Of a stretch of DNA of 64,000 bases, positions 21,396 to 34,879 are shown piece after piece (the stretch's first letter is position 1; every line of letters starts with the position of its first letter). The notes under the pieces are model-generated. The model ran no database searches. It saw nothing but the letters and a program-made list of their open reading frames with translations, and had not been told where the DNA came from. Origin of the DNA: Adenanthera pavonina (taxonomy: Eukaryota; Streptophyta; Magnoliopsida; Fabales; Fabaceae); contig JAIVEN010000004.1 in assembly GCA_026686845.1 (NCBI GenBank), forward strand, positions 14,230,827 through 14,294,826, written 5' to 3'. A program made the translations under genes and the position numbers.

Positions 21396-22389
21396 TGATA
21401 GAAAACCTGTGTAGAACTTGTCTCATGAACCTTCAATCAAATTAGGAAACGTAAGGGTCATGCTAGGATCAAAGAGAAGCAAATGAAACACCAAGAATAT
21501 GTTAAACAAATAGAAAAGATAAACTAATAAGAATGCACGAATACGAAGAATAGAAGTTGTTGGTCAAGAAGCAAGACCTCAAAAAAACTTGTTTCTTGAA
21601 ACCTTAGCTAAAGACACCACAAAGAGAAGCCCACTCTCTTTGATATGCCAAGGAGTTCTCAAACTCACCAAGAGAACAAGAAAACTCATGAATTTTTAGT
21701 GAAAATTGCACTGTTCATTGATCTCTATTTTGCAAGTACAAAAGTGACATTTTTAAAGAAAAAGAAAGCAAAAGCCCTAGGCCTAATTTGCTAAAAATAG
21801 TTCATATCCTAAATCTCTTAGAATGACACCACCTTACACAAAAGTAAGACTAGATACATGCTGAATAAGTGGTGGCTAAAAATAAGAAATAAAATCAAAT
21901 CTCAAAAGGTCGTCACAAATAATGTCAAAATAGGAAACTAATGGTCAAAAGGCCTTATTTCTGAATTAAATAATAAAAAAATGAAAATTGCTAATGTATT
22001 TAATAAATGAACACTACTTAAATGGTTACAAGCTTGACACATGCTCCTTTAAGTGAGTTCTTTTATTTGGGCCTTGTTTGTTGGGATTGGATCAGTTTCT
22101 AGCATACTAGCTATGAAGAACTCGCCCCTTGAAGCCTTTTAGACTGAAAAATTGAGCTAAGTAGATGGGCTCTTATTCAATTACTTCTTGAATCAATCCA
22201 TTGAGAGCTTGCTTCATTACCTTAGTCCTTGCTCTTGTCATTGGCCCACACATTCCTTGCAAAGGATCTTTCTTGTTCCATACTTGGGTTCTTTGTCCAG
22301 CCACTTGTTCATGAATTCCAAGTCCTTCAAGCTTTTGAATATTTCGTCCAAACTCCTCCTCTTGATTAAGCCTACCTCGTATTCCATCA
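21396..22389 (-). mobile_element. 5' LTR of gypsy B (994 bp)
   Basis: Right LTR of the minus-strand element. It starts at 22389 with TGATGGAATACGAGG and ends at 21396 with TTTTCTATCA, followed by the primer binding site. Confidence 0.92.
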
Positions 22390-22394
22390 ACATG
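22390..22394. repeat. ACATG target site duplication, right (gypsy B)
   Basis: Matches 14685-14689. Confidence 0.9.
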
Positions 22395-24328
22395 TTAGTC
22401 ATTTAGGGGGGGTATGATTAAAAGAATCTTAGTAGTTATATTCCATCATGCATTCGCATTATCATAATATTTCATAAAATCATCGATGGAAATCATGAAA
22501 TCATATTATGCCATACAATTTCATAAAAATTTTGGCATGGTAACAGCTTAGAAATTGGACATCCTAGGGTCATAAAACCCTTCAAACAATAAACCAACAA
22601 TGCATTGTCAACGTAAATCATTTAAACAAAAACATGGCATAATCATAGCATGATAAAAACAAAGTATGACAATATTAGGCATTATAGGAAAAATAAATAC
22701 CTTGTAGCTTTCCAATGTTCACCAAACTTTGAACACACTTTCTTTGATCCTCTAACACTTCTTGGAGCCCTATAGCATCATACAATAAGGCCGTTAGCCA
22801 ATGATTACACAATCCCCTTCACAAAGTGGCAAAATTGGCTTAAAATTTCACTTTGTGATTCTTAAGGAAATTCTTGTATAACACACCCATTCCTACCTAT
22901 TTTTGGATCCAATGAATCCATTTTTAGTGTCAAAAACTTGAAATCACTTTCCTCTATTAAACCTTAAAAAGGTAGAAAATTTCCATAAATGGTAGAAAAA
23001 TCATAACTCAACAAACTTGCAATCTAATGGCGTAGTCTTTCATCTTGAAGCATATACAACACTTTTCATGGTTTAGTTTCTCCATAACTTCACTTTCTGT
23101 CTCTACTCTCTCTAGGCAAAAATTTTCAATGGAAAAATAGGAGAGAATAAGCCATAAAACTCTTCCAAACTTCAAGGGTACACATGATTATGGCCATAAG
23201 ATTTTACATTGAGATTTTGAGCACCAAACTTCACCATTTGTCTTCTCCTTTTTGGCTTCAAAATTCACGAGCTCTCTCACTCTTTTCCTTCTCTGTTTTT
23301 GGCATGAAAGTGTGCTGGAGAAGATTGGTTAGAAGGTCAACTAAAGCAATTAAGTGTTAATAGGTCATAAAGTAGCTTTATCTTTGACTTTTTTTTTACC
23401 TTTCTCCTTCAAAAAGCTTTTTAACTAATTCCACTTATATCCAATCAATATTCACACGTGACTCACATAAGTTTTTGGCTAAAAATTGCTTCAATAATTG
23501 TTATGGGCCAAATACCTTTATCGATTAAATTTATCTATACCAATTAAATATTTTTTCCGAAATTGGCAATAAATGGGTACTGAATTATCCAAAAATAACT
23601 TTTGGACTAAAATTATTATCTTGACCCAAAATATATTTTAGCAAGGTCCAATCATTGTCCTTGAATTTGTACTGCCTTTTTTACAATCAGAAATAACCTT
23701 TATCGGATAAAATATTAATATTAAATCTTAATTATCAAATAAATATTATTTAATCTTAATAAATTTCTTACTATATTCCATTGAGTTAAGCTCATTAAGA
23801 GCTTCATTTTGATTATAATTTTTCATACTTCCAAAAATAACTTTGACCCAAGACAAATTTATAATTTAAAACTTTTTTGTTATTAGTTGTAATTTTTCTC
23901 AAGACTTATTTGACTTCACCCCCACTAATTTTTCTTGCTTGAGGGACCAAATTGTAAAAATATTTTATTTCTTTTGCCTAAAATATAATTTGAATATAAT
24001 TGTCTCATTTTTTTATTTAATCAGGAAAAAATGACCTCTTTGTTATTTTTCATGCTTAATGGTGTCTTTTCATTTTTTCTAATTCCTTACACTTTTTACG
24101 ATATCAAAAAAATTTTCCTTGAGGTCTAAATGCAATATTTACATTTTACTTCTAATTTGGACAATGACTATTTTGTCTGAGTCGAGTCAAAAAGTAATTA
24201 TCCATTCTTTTAGGTGCTTTCTTGTAATTTTACCTAAAGACCAATTTTTTTATTATTTCTTTATGTACTATTCACATTAACTTTCAAATTGGTCTTTCAC
24301 TCAACCTAGACCTCCTAGCTATGTAACA
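22395..24328 (-). mobile_element. Right half of the old split LTR (copy 1)
   Basis: Continuation of 13559-14689 after the gypsy B insertion. Matches to copy 2 (37385-38190) include aaagaat-ttagtagg, ggacatcctaggg and caacacttcttgga-type segments in the same order. The part from 23400 to 24328 has no visible partner in copy 2, so the right boundary at 24328 rests only on the TAACA/CTTAT ends. Confidence 0.5.
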
Positions 24329-27092
24329 CTTATACTGTTGTGTTCAGCTTAGGGATGGGCTTCCATTCACATGGATATTGTATATCTTTCAGGGTAAGTT
24401 TAGAATTAATTTCTACTAAGGATCTTATGAAAATTAGTTCCAATTAAGGATCAAACATAATTTCTTCGTTTATCATCTTTTATTCATTTTATAACATCCC
24501 ATAAAAATAGAGATTCCATACTTACTCAAATGAAAGTGGTGCCCTTGATGTTGAGACCCTTTACCCTAACTCTCAGCATCATATGTAGCTCATTCAGACC
24601 CTGTCCAAGCTGACTGAGAGAGACAAAACTATTCTCTGAACGAAATAAGTACCACACAACAAAAAAAAGGCCATCGTGTCGCGTTGCTCATCTCCCATCG
24701 TCATTTTTAACTGATTTGCATTTTGCTCTCTAGTTGATTTGCGTCGTTTGTGTCTACTAAACCAGTTGCTGCTCAATGCTTATTGCCCTCTGTTGAACAA
24801 AAGGTAGCTTCTTTGCTACTCTTGCTTAATAATATTCTTTGTTCTTTGTTCCTGTAAATGTTAGCCCCAACTTTGTCCCAACTGCTAAGTGAGATTGCCT
24901 CAACTAGCAAGATGCTTTGAGGTATCTTTGTGCCTTATGGTCCTTAGGTTGTTATGGGTGGTGTTTTCAACACTTATTTGCATGCTAATGACAAATCTAG
25001 TGGTTCTGAACATCATTGGATATCAACAGCCCTATTTAATAATTGTATTGCTAATGCCATCTTGTAAAGAAGTTCAAATGTGAGGCATTGAAATGGAATA
25101 TAAAGAAGCTAGGCAACACTCCAGCTAGAAAGGGAAAGATATTTAAATAGGACATTACCTAACACTAAAATCCTAATAATAAACAAAATATATACAAAAT
25201 GAGAAAGTGACAATTTCTTTTTCTTGTAAGTTGAATTTTGCCATTGATGGAATAGATAAATATTAATTGCACTGTCCTAATCCTAGAGTTGATGTTTTTG
25301 TTCTAATTAATGAATGGTATGAGAGCAGTAAGCTTGTAGGTTTGTTGGTTTCCCTGCTTATTGATGGATGAAGTTTTAGAGGTTCACCACAAAATCATGC
25401 TAGTTGCTCCTAAGGGTTCTTTGGACCAATTGGCCTTTGATGCATGTTGTGTCTGGGCCTGTAGGCATGTGATAGCCATGCTAGTATAAGGTTAATCAAT
25501 AGTTGGTCCTCCACTTGCTTTAGGTGAGGCTTGAAAAGAATTAAACTATAGTATCTACCTTTGGCTAATAGTTTCATCAACTAATTATTTTTGGCCAATA
25601 TGAATTCGTTAGTCACACTGATTTCCTTTTTCTGTGTCTTGGGAAAACTTTTGTGCTTCCTAATAAAAGCTTTCTAAAATTGCTTGGTTCAAACCCAAAT
25701 TAGTTCAATTTTAATTATGGTTTGATTTTTTTTCTTGAGAATCATGAATCATAACTGCAGGTACAATTTGGTTCATAACTTGGGGTGCTTAATATGAATT
25801 GAGTGCATGCAAGTCAATCTTGTTCTTTATATGCTTGTTGATGTCATATTTTGTTATTTTAAGCGGTATATGTAGTATGTGTTGTACATTTTTCTACATA
25901 TTTCATGTAATAAAAAAAGTTTATGTTATTGCCATGATAAACAATAAATTTTTAAAATGAATTTTATTGGAGATTTTCTATTTTATACTGGATGTTTTCA
26001 ATGAATTTGCTGATGCATAATTTGAACTTTTCTTTTTTATTTTGTAATGAGTATCAAAATTGCAAGGTTTTGTATAAACTTCCATCTCTACCACTTGAGG
26101 ATGCTTTAGTTGGTTATTTTAACTTTTTTCATCAACTACTTTCTGGCACATTTAAGCTAATTTCTGGTTATTAGTGGCTGGGATTTATGATTCTTCTTAT
26201 CATGAAATGGGGAGAAGTGAGATATATAATATGAAACTCATTGTAGAGTGAAAGTTTTGGAATTTCACACCAAATAATTTTTGCTTTAAAAAATTTTGAA
26301 GTGTAAACATTGGAATTTTTGCTATGTCAACAAATAGAAGTTATGGAGGTTAAAGTTGATGTGCTATAGCTATATGAGTAAGCTTTGTTTGGTTTAGTAG
26401 GTCAAGAGAAGAAAATTAATGGTTAGATAGTTGACATGTTAGGATGTCATTGTGTAATGAGATTTCATGTAGGTATACTTTGTACATAAATATGCATTGG
26501 AACATGTAGTGGTCCTAGTGGAAACTTCATGTTGACTTATATGATGGCTTGATTTCTCTTACAAAAAGAATGTAAAATTGGGCTTGAAAATGGTGGTGAG
26601 CAGTATAGATGTTGGTGACAAGTTCATGCATAAGATGTTAGATTCTTGGCCTTAAAAATTTATATATTGTGGCTTACTTTTCTTAGTTTATGTATGGAAA
26701 ATCTTTACTGCTAACAATATGTGCAAGTTATGTCATAAAGTGCCAAAACTTTTGGTGCCAAAACAAGGCAACTTTAGAAGTCATGTAAGAATAATGGTTA
26801 AATCTTGTCATTTGATATTGAAATTTGTGAAAAAGATAAAAATATATGAGATGTAGCATGTAAAATTTGCTAGTTTGACACCAGTGAGAGGTGGGATTTG
26901 GTGAGGTCAGATTTCTTGTTCAACTTAGTTAAAGAAGTTCTACTTTTGTGTTGTAGAACCAAACTTAATTTGGTGATTGTTGACATGATTTTTCTTTGAC
27001 AGGTCAATAAACTAATAATAACGAAAGGTCAAGGTAAAAAAATTACAAGTTTTAACAAATTCATGTGAGATTTAAGCTATAATTTTGATATA
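24329..27092. other. 2.7 kb without recognised genes
   Basis: AT-rich sequence with no conserved coding signal; ORFs here are under 65 codons and unrecognised. It probably includes the 5' part of the ULP/Mutator-like element whose coding part starts at about 27093, but I see no terminal inverted repeat to fix the end. Confidence 0.4.
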
Positions 27093-29560
27093 ATGTTATG
27101 TTGTTATCTAGTTGTATATAATGTATATTTCATTGTTTTTTTGTTGTGCAAGCAAGAATTTCATTCCAAAAATAAAGGGTTACACAAGAATGCAATAGAA
27201 GCAAATGAGGCTATACATGCAGCATGGAATATGCTATCCAAGGCTAAGAAGGATGTATATCACAAAAGAGCTCTTGAGGAAAGAAGAAAAGGACAAGAAG
27301 TAGGTAGGAAAGCCAATAGACCATCATTCTTTACCCAATGCTCTCCGGGTCAATTCAAGAAAGTGGTTCAACATATGGGATTTGAATCCTTATTAGAGTT
27401 TGGATGTAAACAATTGCCACTGGAACTATGTGAACAGTTGTTAATTGCCTTCGATCCTCCTGCAAGAACACTTGTAATTAAAGGCAAGAAGTTTTTTATT
27501 AAAACTAAAGATGTGAAATCAATACTTGGATTACCATGTGATGGGAAAGAAATTGATTTAAGTGTTGATTGCATTGAGTTTGAGGCAATGAAGTGACAGT
27601 TTATTGGACAATGCCTAGTTGATTTAAAGGACAAAATTCTTTCTATAAAGGAAATAAAGATGTTTGAAATCCTCTTCATGTTGTTTACACTTGGTATGTT
27701 TCTCTTCCCCACCTCCAGCACAAGATGTTCTGATAGAGTTGTGAAGGCAATTTGTAGAAAGGAACTAGGAAAAGATTGGGACAAGTGTGATTATGTCTTA
27801 TCTAAGATTACAAGAGAGATTGCATCATACAAGCAGTCCTTGTATGGAGGGCAGAAGAAGGAGAAGAAGACTATTAGTGGTTGCCTCTTCTTCTTGCTGG
27901 TATGGTACATAAGAAATTTGTATTTTTATTGCATAAATGTTTATAATATCTAATAAATATCTTTTGAATAGATATTTTTTTTCCAACATGACCTTTTGAC
28001 TCCACTACCCAGACTTGATAGACAAAGTGTACTAGGCTATTGGGACCAAGATAGGAAAGAGGATTGGGTGGATGTAGAAAGAACCAGTATCCATGGACTT
28101 CTACATGAATCCTCATCTACAAATACTTCAAACAAGCTTCCAGTAGGCATGTTCACACATCCAATAAGGAAATTATTAAAACTTTAAAGCATGATTTGTA
28201 TTTCCATAATTTTTACAAGTCATATTTGGGCTTTTCTTCAAGAAATTAAGCAAATATGGGGGAAGGTGGTAAGATATGTAAATCAAGTTCATGAAGACCT
28301 CCTCTGACTACAAGTGAATCTCCTTGTAGGACAAGATGGAGGTTGAATTCTGGGGGAGGGTCGTCATGAAGGAGAAGAAAATGTGGAAGGCCACATATCT
28401 CTCTCAAGTAAGGATGGATAAGAGGAAGGAGATAATGACGAATTTGAAAAAGAATATGGAGGTAGTGAAGATGGAAAAAATACAGACAATGAAGAAGAAG
28501 ATGAAGATAATGATAAAGATAAAGGTGATGAAGATGACAATGACAAAGATGAGGGTGATGATGGCCACAGTTCAATAGATTCATCCACCAATGTTGAATC
28601 ACCAGAGATGAAGGCCAAGGATGAACCCCTGATTAGGAGTTCTCAACATGGGAGGAAAGCTCTAAAGATGTCCCCTTATGTGCAATAACCTTTGAAAGGG
28701 AAGGGGAAGTCCTCCAATGATAAGAAATAATTATATGAATTTTGCACACGATGGCTGGGCCTGAGGAACGCGATTAGTAATTCTTTCATATGCTGTTTAC
28801 TTTAGTAATTTTGTTGTTTGTATTTGTTAATTTTAACTTGCTCATCTATTTGATACATAGGGTTGTTGAAATATATGATTTCTACCTCACTAGAGATGAT
28901 TTCAAAACCATTGGTTGTAGAAAGTGTTTAAGAAATACGGTAGAATAGTTATGACACTTAGCTGGTGTTTGTGCCTATTCATAGGCGTTTATGCCAATTC
29001 ATTATAATTTCCTAATCTGTGTGTTATTGAGGTTGCATTATTGATTTGCAAGTTATTCATATGGTTGGTGAGTAAAAGGGTAGCAAAAATAGGGTTTGTC
29101 GGCACATTTTAAATCCTATGATTATGGTAAGTGTGATTTTATTGAATACATTTTGGATTTAGAACTCAATTTATGTTTCTATGTAATATATATTGGTTTG
29201 TTATGCTATTGTGTAGGCAACTATGTTAGAGTTAAAGCTAAAGTGGAAAATGGATTTTGTGTTGAATCAGATAATGCCTAAGTCAATTTGCTACAATATT
29301 GGTGATTGTAACTTCCTCTTTGGCCCTACATTTTTCCTTAATCATTGGTAGACCTATATTGTTAAGCCAAAGTTGAACACATTGTTCATCCTTGATTCCT
29401 TGGCCCAGGTGTTCAAGATTCACAAAGAGAAAAAAAGGATGGAAAATTTTGTGGCAAGCCTTGTTTCCATGTGTATAAGGTATTTGATCATTTTGTGGTG
29501 GAATGGCATGTTCATGTCTTGAAATATGGTCATAAAAGAATTGCTACAAAGTCATACTGA
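27093..29560 (+). pseudogene. ULP1/DUF1985-type transposon gene, decayed
   Basis: Plus-strand remnant of the ULP-like genes carried by plant Mutator-like elements (KI/Kaonashi type). It holds an N-terminal stretch IHAAWNMLSKAKKDVYHKRA with an HMG-box flavour, then a DUF1985-like domain (LLIAFDPPARTLVIKGKKFF, VKSILGLPCDG). After one stop, MFLFPTSSTRC and TISGCLFFLLVWYIRNL follow. A strongly acidic Asp/Glu linker lies at about 28440-28600. A C48-like segment near 29280-29420 keeps the catalytic His (FFLNHW) and Asp (FILDSL) surroundings; the catalytic Cys region is not recognisable. Several stops and frameshifts. Intact relatives would be SUMO proteases. Confidence 0.7.
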
Positions 29561-29611
29561 AGACAGTGAAACCACAATACTATGCCAAGCTCTCAGACCT
29601 AAAAGAGAACT

Positions 29612-32600
29612 TTTGTAAATAATTCATCATGTTAGATCTAATATTTTACACTTGACACCCATAATTTCTTACTCATGTTTGACAGTTTGACGTTGAAGTA
29701 CCCCCATTTTACATAGAACAAATTATGTTTTGTAAATAATTCATCAGGTCATATCCAGTATTCTACACTAGACACCCGTGATGTACTACTTATTTTGACA
29801 CTTTGACATTGAAGTACCCTCATTTTACATGGAACAAATTATGTTTTGTAAATAATTCATCCACTTAGATCCATTATTTCACACTCTACTCTCATGATTT
29901 ACTACTAAAGTTTGATAGTTTGACAATGAAGTACCCCGATTTTATACTGAACAAATTTGCTTCAATAGATAATTCATCAGATCATATCCAGTATTTTACA
30001 CACAACGCCCGTGATTTACTACCATGTTTGACAATTTGACAGTTTGACACTGTAGTACCCCCATTTTATGTTAAACAAATTATGTCTTGTAAATAATTTA
30101 TCCACTTAGATCTAGTATTTTACACAGCATTCTTGTGATTTACTATTTATGTTCGATAGTTTGACACCTATTTTACATTAAACATATTTGTTTCAGTAGA
30201 TAACTCATTAGGATTTTACACTTGACACCTATGATTTGCTATTCATGTCTAACAGTTTGACACTAAAGTACTCCTATTTTACACAAAACAAATTTTGTTT
30301 TATAAATAATTCATTAGGTTAGATCCAGTATTTTACACTTGACACCTATGATTTACTAAGTTTGACATTGATGTACCCATGTTTTATGCTGAATAAATTA
30401 TGTTTGGTAAATAATTTATCAACTTAGATCTAATATTTTACACTCCACTCCCATGATTTAGTACTGATGTTCGATTGTTTGACACTAAAGTACCCATATT
30501 TTACACTGAATAGATTATGTTTTGTAAATAATTTATCAAGTCAGATCCAATATTTTACTCTCGACACCCATGATTTACTAATTATATTTGATAGTTTGAC
30601 ACTGAAGTACTCCATTTTATACTGAACAAATTATTTTTGTAAATAATTGATCAGGATAGATCTAGTATTTTACACTTGACACCCATGATTTACTACTCAT
30701 TTTTGAAATTTTGACGATGAATAACCCCTATTTTATGCTAAACAAATAATATTTTGTAAATAATTTATTAGCATAAATCTAATATTTTACACTCTGCTAC
30801 TATAATTTACTACTCATAATCGACAATTTGACACTGAAGTATCCCTATTTTACACTTAACAAATTATGTTTGGTAAATAATTCATCAACTCAGATCTAAT
30901 ATTTTACACTCCACTCCCATGATTTACAACTAATGTTCAACAATTTGACATTGAAGTACCCCTGTTTTATACCAAAAAAATTATGTTTTGTAAATAATTC
31001 ATTAAGTCAGATCCAATATTTTGCACTCTACTCCTGTGATTTACTACTACTGTTAAATAGTTTGACAAGGATGTAACCCATTTTACACTGAAATAATTTG
31101 TTTATTAAATAATTCATCATGTTAGACCAAGTACTTTACACTCGACACCTGTGATTTACTACTCATCTTCGATAGTTTGACATTGAAGTGCCTTCATTTT
31201 ACACTGAACAAATTAAGTCAATAATTGATCAAGTCAGATCTAGTATTTTAAACTTGACACCCATGATTTGCTACACATGTTTGATTGTTTGACACTGAAG
31301 TACCGCTATTTTATGCTGAACAAATTATATTTGGTAAATAATTCATTTACTATGATCTGGAATTTTATACTCCACTCTCGTGATTTACTATTGATGTTCA
31401 ATAGTTCGAGATTGATGTACCCATATTTTACGTTGACAAATTTGTTTCAATAATTAATTCATCAGGTTAGATTCAGTATTTTACACTTGACACCCATGAC
31501 TTACTACTCATGTTCGACAATTTGACACTGAAATATCCATGTTTTACACTAAACAAATTATGTTTTGTAAATAATTTTTCATGTTAGATCCGTTATTTTA
31601 CACGCGACATCCTGTGGTTTACTACTCATGTTCAACAGTTTGACACTGTAGTACTCCCGTTTTACGTTGAACAAATTATGTTTTATAAATAATTTTTTAA
31701 GTCAAATCTAGTATTTTATGCTCCACTCCCATGATTCACTATTGATATTCGATAGTTTGACACTGAAATGCCCCCATTTTATACTGAACAAATTTGTTTC
31801 AATAAATATGTCATTAGGTCAGATCCAAAATTTTACACTCGACACCCATGATTTACTTCTCATGTTCAACAGTTTGACACAAAAATACCCTCATTTTACA
31901 CTAAACAAATTATGTTTTGTAAATAATTGCTCAGGTCAAATCAAGTATTTTACAGTGGACACCTATGAGTTACTACTCAAGTTCAACAGTTTGACACTAA
32001 GGTACCCTCATTTTATGTTGAACAAATTATCTTTTGTAAATAATTCATTAAGTCAGATCTAGTATTTTACACTCCACTTCCCTGATTCACTACTAATGTT
32101 TGATAGTTAGACACTAATGTAACCCTATTGTACATTGAACAAATTTGTGTCAATAAATAATTCATCATGTCAGATCCAGTATTTTACACTCAACACCTGT
32201 GAGTTACTACTCATGTTTAACACTTTGAAACTGAGGTGCCACCGATTTACACTCAGTATATTATGTTTTATAAATAATTAATCAAGTTAGATTCAATACT
32301 TTACACTCGACACCCGTGATTCACTACTCATGTTCTACTATTTAACATTAAAGTACCCCCATTTTATGCTAAACAAATTATGTTTTGTAAATAATTTATT
32401 AACTCGGATCCGGTATTTTACACTCTACTCTTGTGATTTAATAGTGATGTTTGATAGTTTGACACTGATATAACCCATTTTACACTGAACAAATGTGTCC
32501 CAATAAATAATTCATTAGGTCAAATCTAGTATTTTACAGTTGACACCCGTGATTTACTACTCATGTTTAACAATTCAAAACTAAAGTTCCCCTATTTTAC

Positions 32601-34370
32601 TTTGAACAAATTATGTTTTGTAAATAATTCTTCAGGTCAAATGCATTATTTTACACTCAGCACTCCATGATTTACTGCTCATGTTTGATAGTTTGACACT
32701 AAAGTGCCCTTGTTTTACACTGAACAAATGACGTTTTGTAAATAATTCCTTATGTCAGATCTATTATTTTACACTCTACTCCCATAACTCACTATTGATG
32801 TTCAATAGTTTGACACTAAAGCATCCCCATTTTAGACTAAACAAATTTGTTTCAACAAATAATTCATCAAGTTAGATCCAGTATTTTACCACTCGTTACC
32901 CGTGATTTACTACTCAAGTTGAAAAGTTTGATATTTAGGTACCCCAATTTTACATTGAAGAATTTATGTTTTGTAAATAATTGATCAAGTTTAATCTATT
33001 TTACATGCAACACCTTGTGATTTGCTACTCATGTCCAATAGATTGACACTAAAGTACTTCCATTTTACGTTGAACAAATTATGTTTTATAAGTAATTCAT
33101 TAAGCCCGATCCAGTATTATACCTCTACCTTAGTGATTCAGTACTGATGTTTGATAGTTTGACATTGAAGTATCTTCATTTTACACTAAACAAATTTGCT
33201 TCAAAAAATAATTCATCAGGTCAGATTAAGAATTTTACACTCAACACCCATGATTTACTACTCATGTTGGACAATTTGACATTGAAGTGTCCTCATTTTA
33301 CACTGAACAAATTATGTTTTGTAAATAATTGCTCAAGTTAAATTAAGTATTTTACACTCGACACCCGTGAGTTACTATTTATGTTCGATAGTTTGACATT
33401 GAAGTACCCCCATTTTATGCTGAATAAATTATATTTTGTAGATAATTCATTAAGTCAAGTCCAGTATTTTATGCTCTACTCCCGTGATTCACTACTAATG
33501 TTCAATAGTTTGATACTGATGTAACCCCATTTTATACAAAACAAATTTATTTCAATAAATAATTCATCATGTCAAATCCAGTATTTTACACTCGACACCC
33601 GTGAGTTACTACTCATATTCGACAGTTTGATATTCAAATATCCCCATTTTACACTGAGCAAATTGTATTTTACAAATAGTTGGTCAGGTCAGATCCAATG
33701 CTTTATACTCAACATCTATGATTTACTACTCATGTTTGACAGTTTAACATTGAAGTACCCCCGTTGTATGCTGAACAAATTATGTTTTGTAAATAATTCA
33801 TAATTCATTAACTCTGATATAGTATTTTACACTCCACTCCTGTGATTTACTACTGATGTTCGATAGTTCAACACTGATATACTCACATTTTACACTGAAA
33901 AATTATGTTTCAATAAATAATTCTTTAGGTGAGATCTAGTATTTTACACTCATCACTTGTGATTTACTACTCAGGTTCGACAATTTTACACTAAAGTACC
34001 CTTGTATTATACTAAACAACTTATGTTTTGTAAATAATACATATGGCTAGATCCAGTTTTTTACACTCAACACCCATGATTTACTAGTAATGTTTGACAA
34101 TTTGGCACTGAAGTACCCCCATTTTAGGCTAAACAATTTATATTTTGTAAATAATTTATTGGGTTAGATCCAGTATTTTACGCTCGACACCTATGATTTA
34201 CTACTCATGTTCTACAATTTGACATTGAAGTACCGCCGCTTTATGCTGAATTATGCTTTGTAAATAATTCATCATATCAATTCTAGTATTTTACACTCCA
34301 CTCCTATGATTTACTATTGATGTTCATCAGTTTGACACTGAAATACCCTCATTTTACACTCAATAGTTTA
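29612..34370 (+). repeat. 117-bp satellite array in 351-bp trimers, about 40 units
   Basis: Head-to-tail array of about 40 diverged 117-bp units. The unit runs through atttactactcatgttcgac, agtttgacactgaagtaccc, cattttacactgaacaaatt, and atgttttgtaaataattcat. Units with a variant start (ctccactcc or ctctactcc) recur at 31371, 31722, 32073, 32424, 32775, 33124, 33475 and 33833, that is every 351 bp (one step of 349, one of 358). So every third monomer is of type 2: a trimeric higher-order repeat. 117 is 39 codons, and the consensus is open in the plus frame reading DLLLMFDSLTLKYPHFTLNK. The array lies between two convergent transposon genes. Confidence 0.93.
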
Positions 34371-34860
34371 TTTGTTGCTTCATGAATATAACATAAATGA
34401 AGCGTACTTGGATTTCAGAAGGTTCAATAAAGTGCGGACAAATATAACTTATTTTTATTCATATCACACCCACAAGGCATAGTATAATTACATACACAAA
34501 AATATAACATGTTTGTACATGGTATGTGATTTATATAGAAAATGAACCTTATACCCATATATAGTTATGTCATTTACCCTAAAATGCTCTGAAATGAGCC
34601 CATCCATATCAAAAGTATTCATATAAACACAAGAATACTATATCAGTTGCATATACAAAAAGATACTTATACCCATGTACCCTACAATGGTATGTCCTGG
34701 GCTCATCTTAATTAGGAGTGTTCATATACACAAAAGAACATTGTACTATGTGCATATAAAAGAAATTACCCCCTATACCCAAGTCATAAAGTCAATAGTA
34801 ATAAGAAAAGATATCCACCAAATCCATGTTGATGTAGTACCCATATGGAACTATATTAGC
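34371..34860. other. Spacer between satellite array and mudrA
   Basis: About 490 bp of AT-rich sequence with no coding signal. It is probably the 3' untranslated region of the minus-strand mudrA gene. Confidence 0.45.
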
Positions 34861-34879
34861 TTGGATTTGGATTTGTGCA

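Larger units (their letters stand above)
14690..22389 (-). mobile_element. Ty3-gypsy retrotransposon B, full length (7700 bp)
   Basis: Complete Ty3-gypsy element on the minus strand. The two LTRs (14690-15680 and 21396-22389) both start TGATGGAATACG and end TATCA or CATCA, with matching ACATG duplications. The primer binding site (TTTGGCATCAGAGC) is next to the 5' LTR and a purine tract next to the 3' LTR. The order is gag, protease, RT, RNase H, integrase, as in gypsy. The pol tail (VSATFNVANLSLF, GRPMTRVRTKAMK) runs into the 3' LTR, as known for CRM-type chromoviruses. Over the first 190 bp of the LTRs I count about one difference in ten by eye, so the insertion is not recent. Confidence 0.93.

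Noticed and set aside
24889..26174. Short ORFs of about 60 codons
   Set aside because: They have no homology or coding signal, and AT-rich non-coding sequence gives many such ORFs.
28246..28618. His/Leu-rich and Ser-rich minus-strand ORFs
   Set aside because: They are antisense shadows of the acidic Asp/Glu linker of the ULP-like gene.
29612..34370. CRISPR array
   Set aside because: The whole 117-bp unit repeats, with no unique spacers between short repeats, and the sequence is plant nuclear DNA. It is a satellite.
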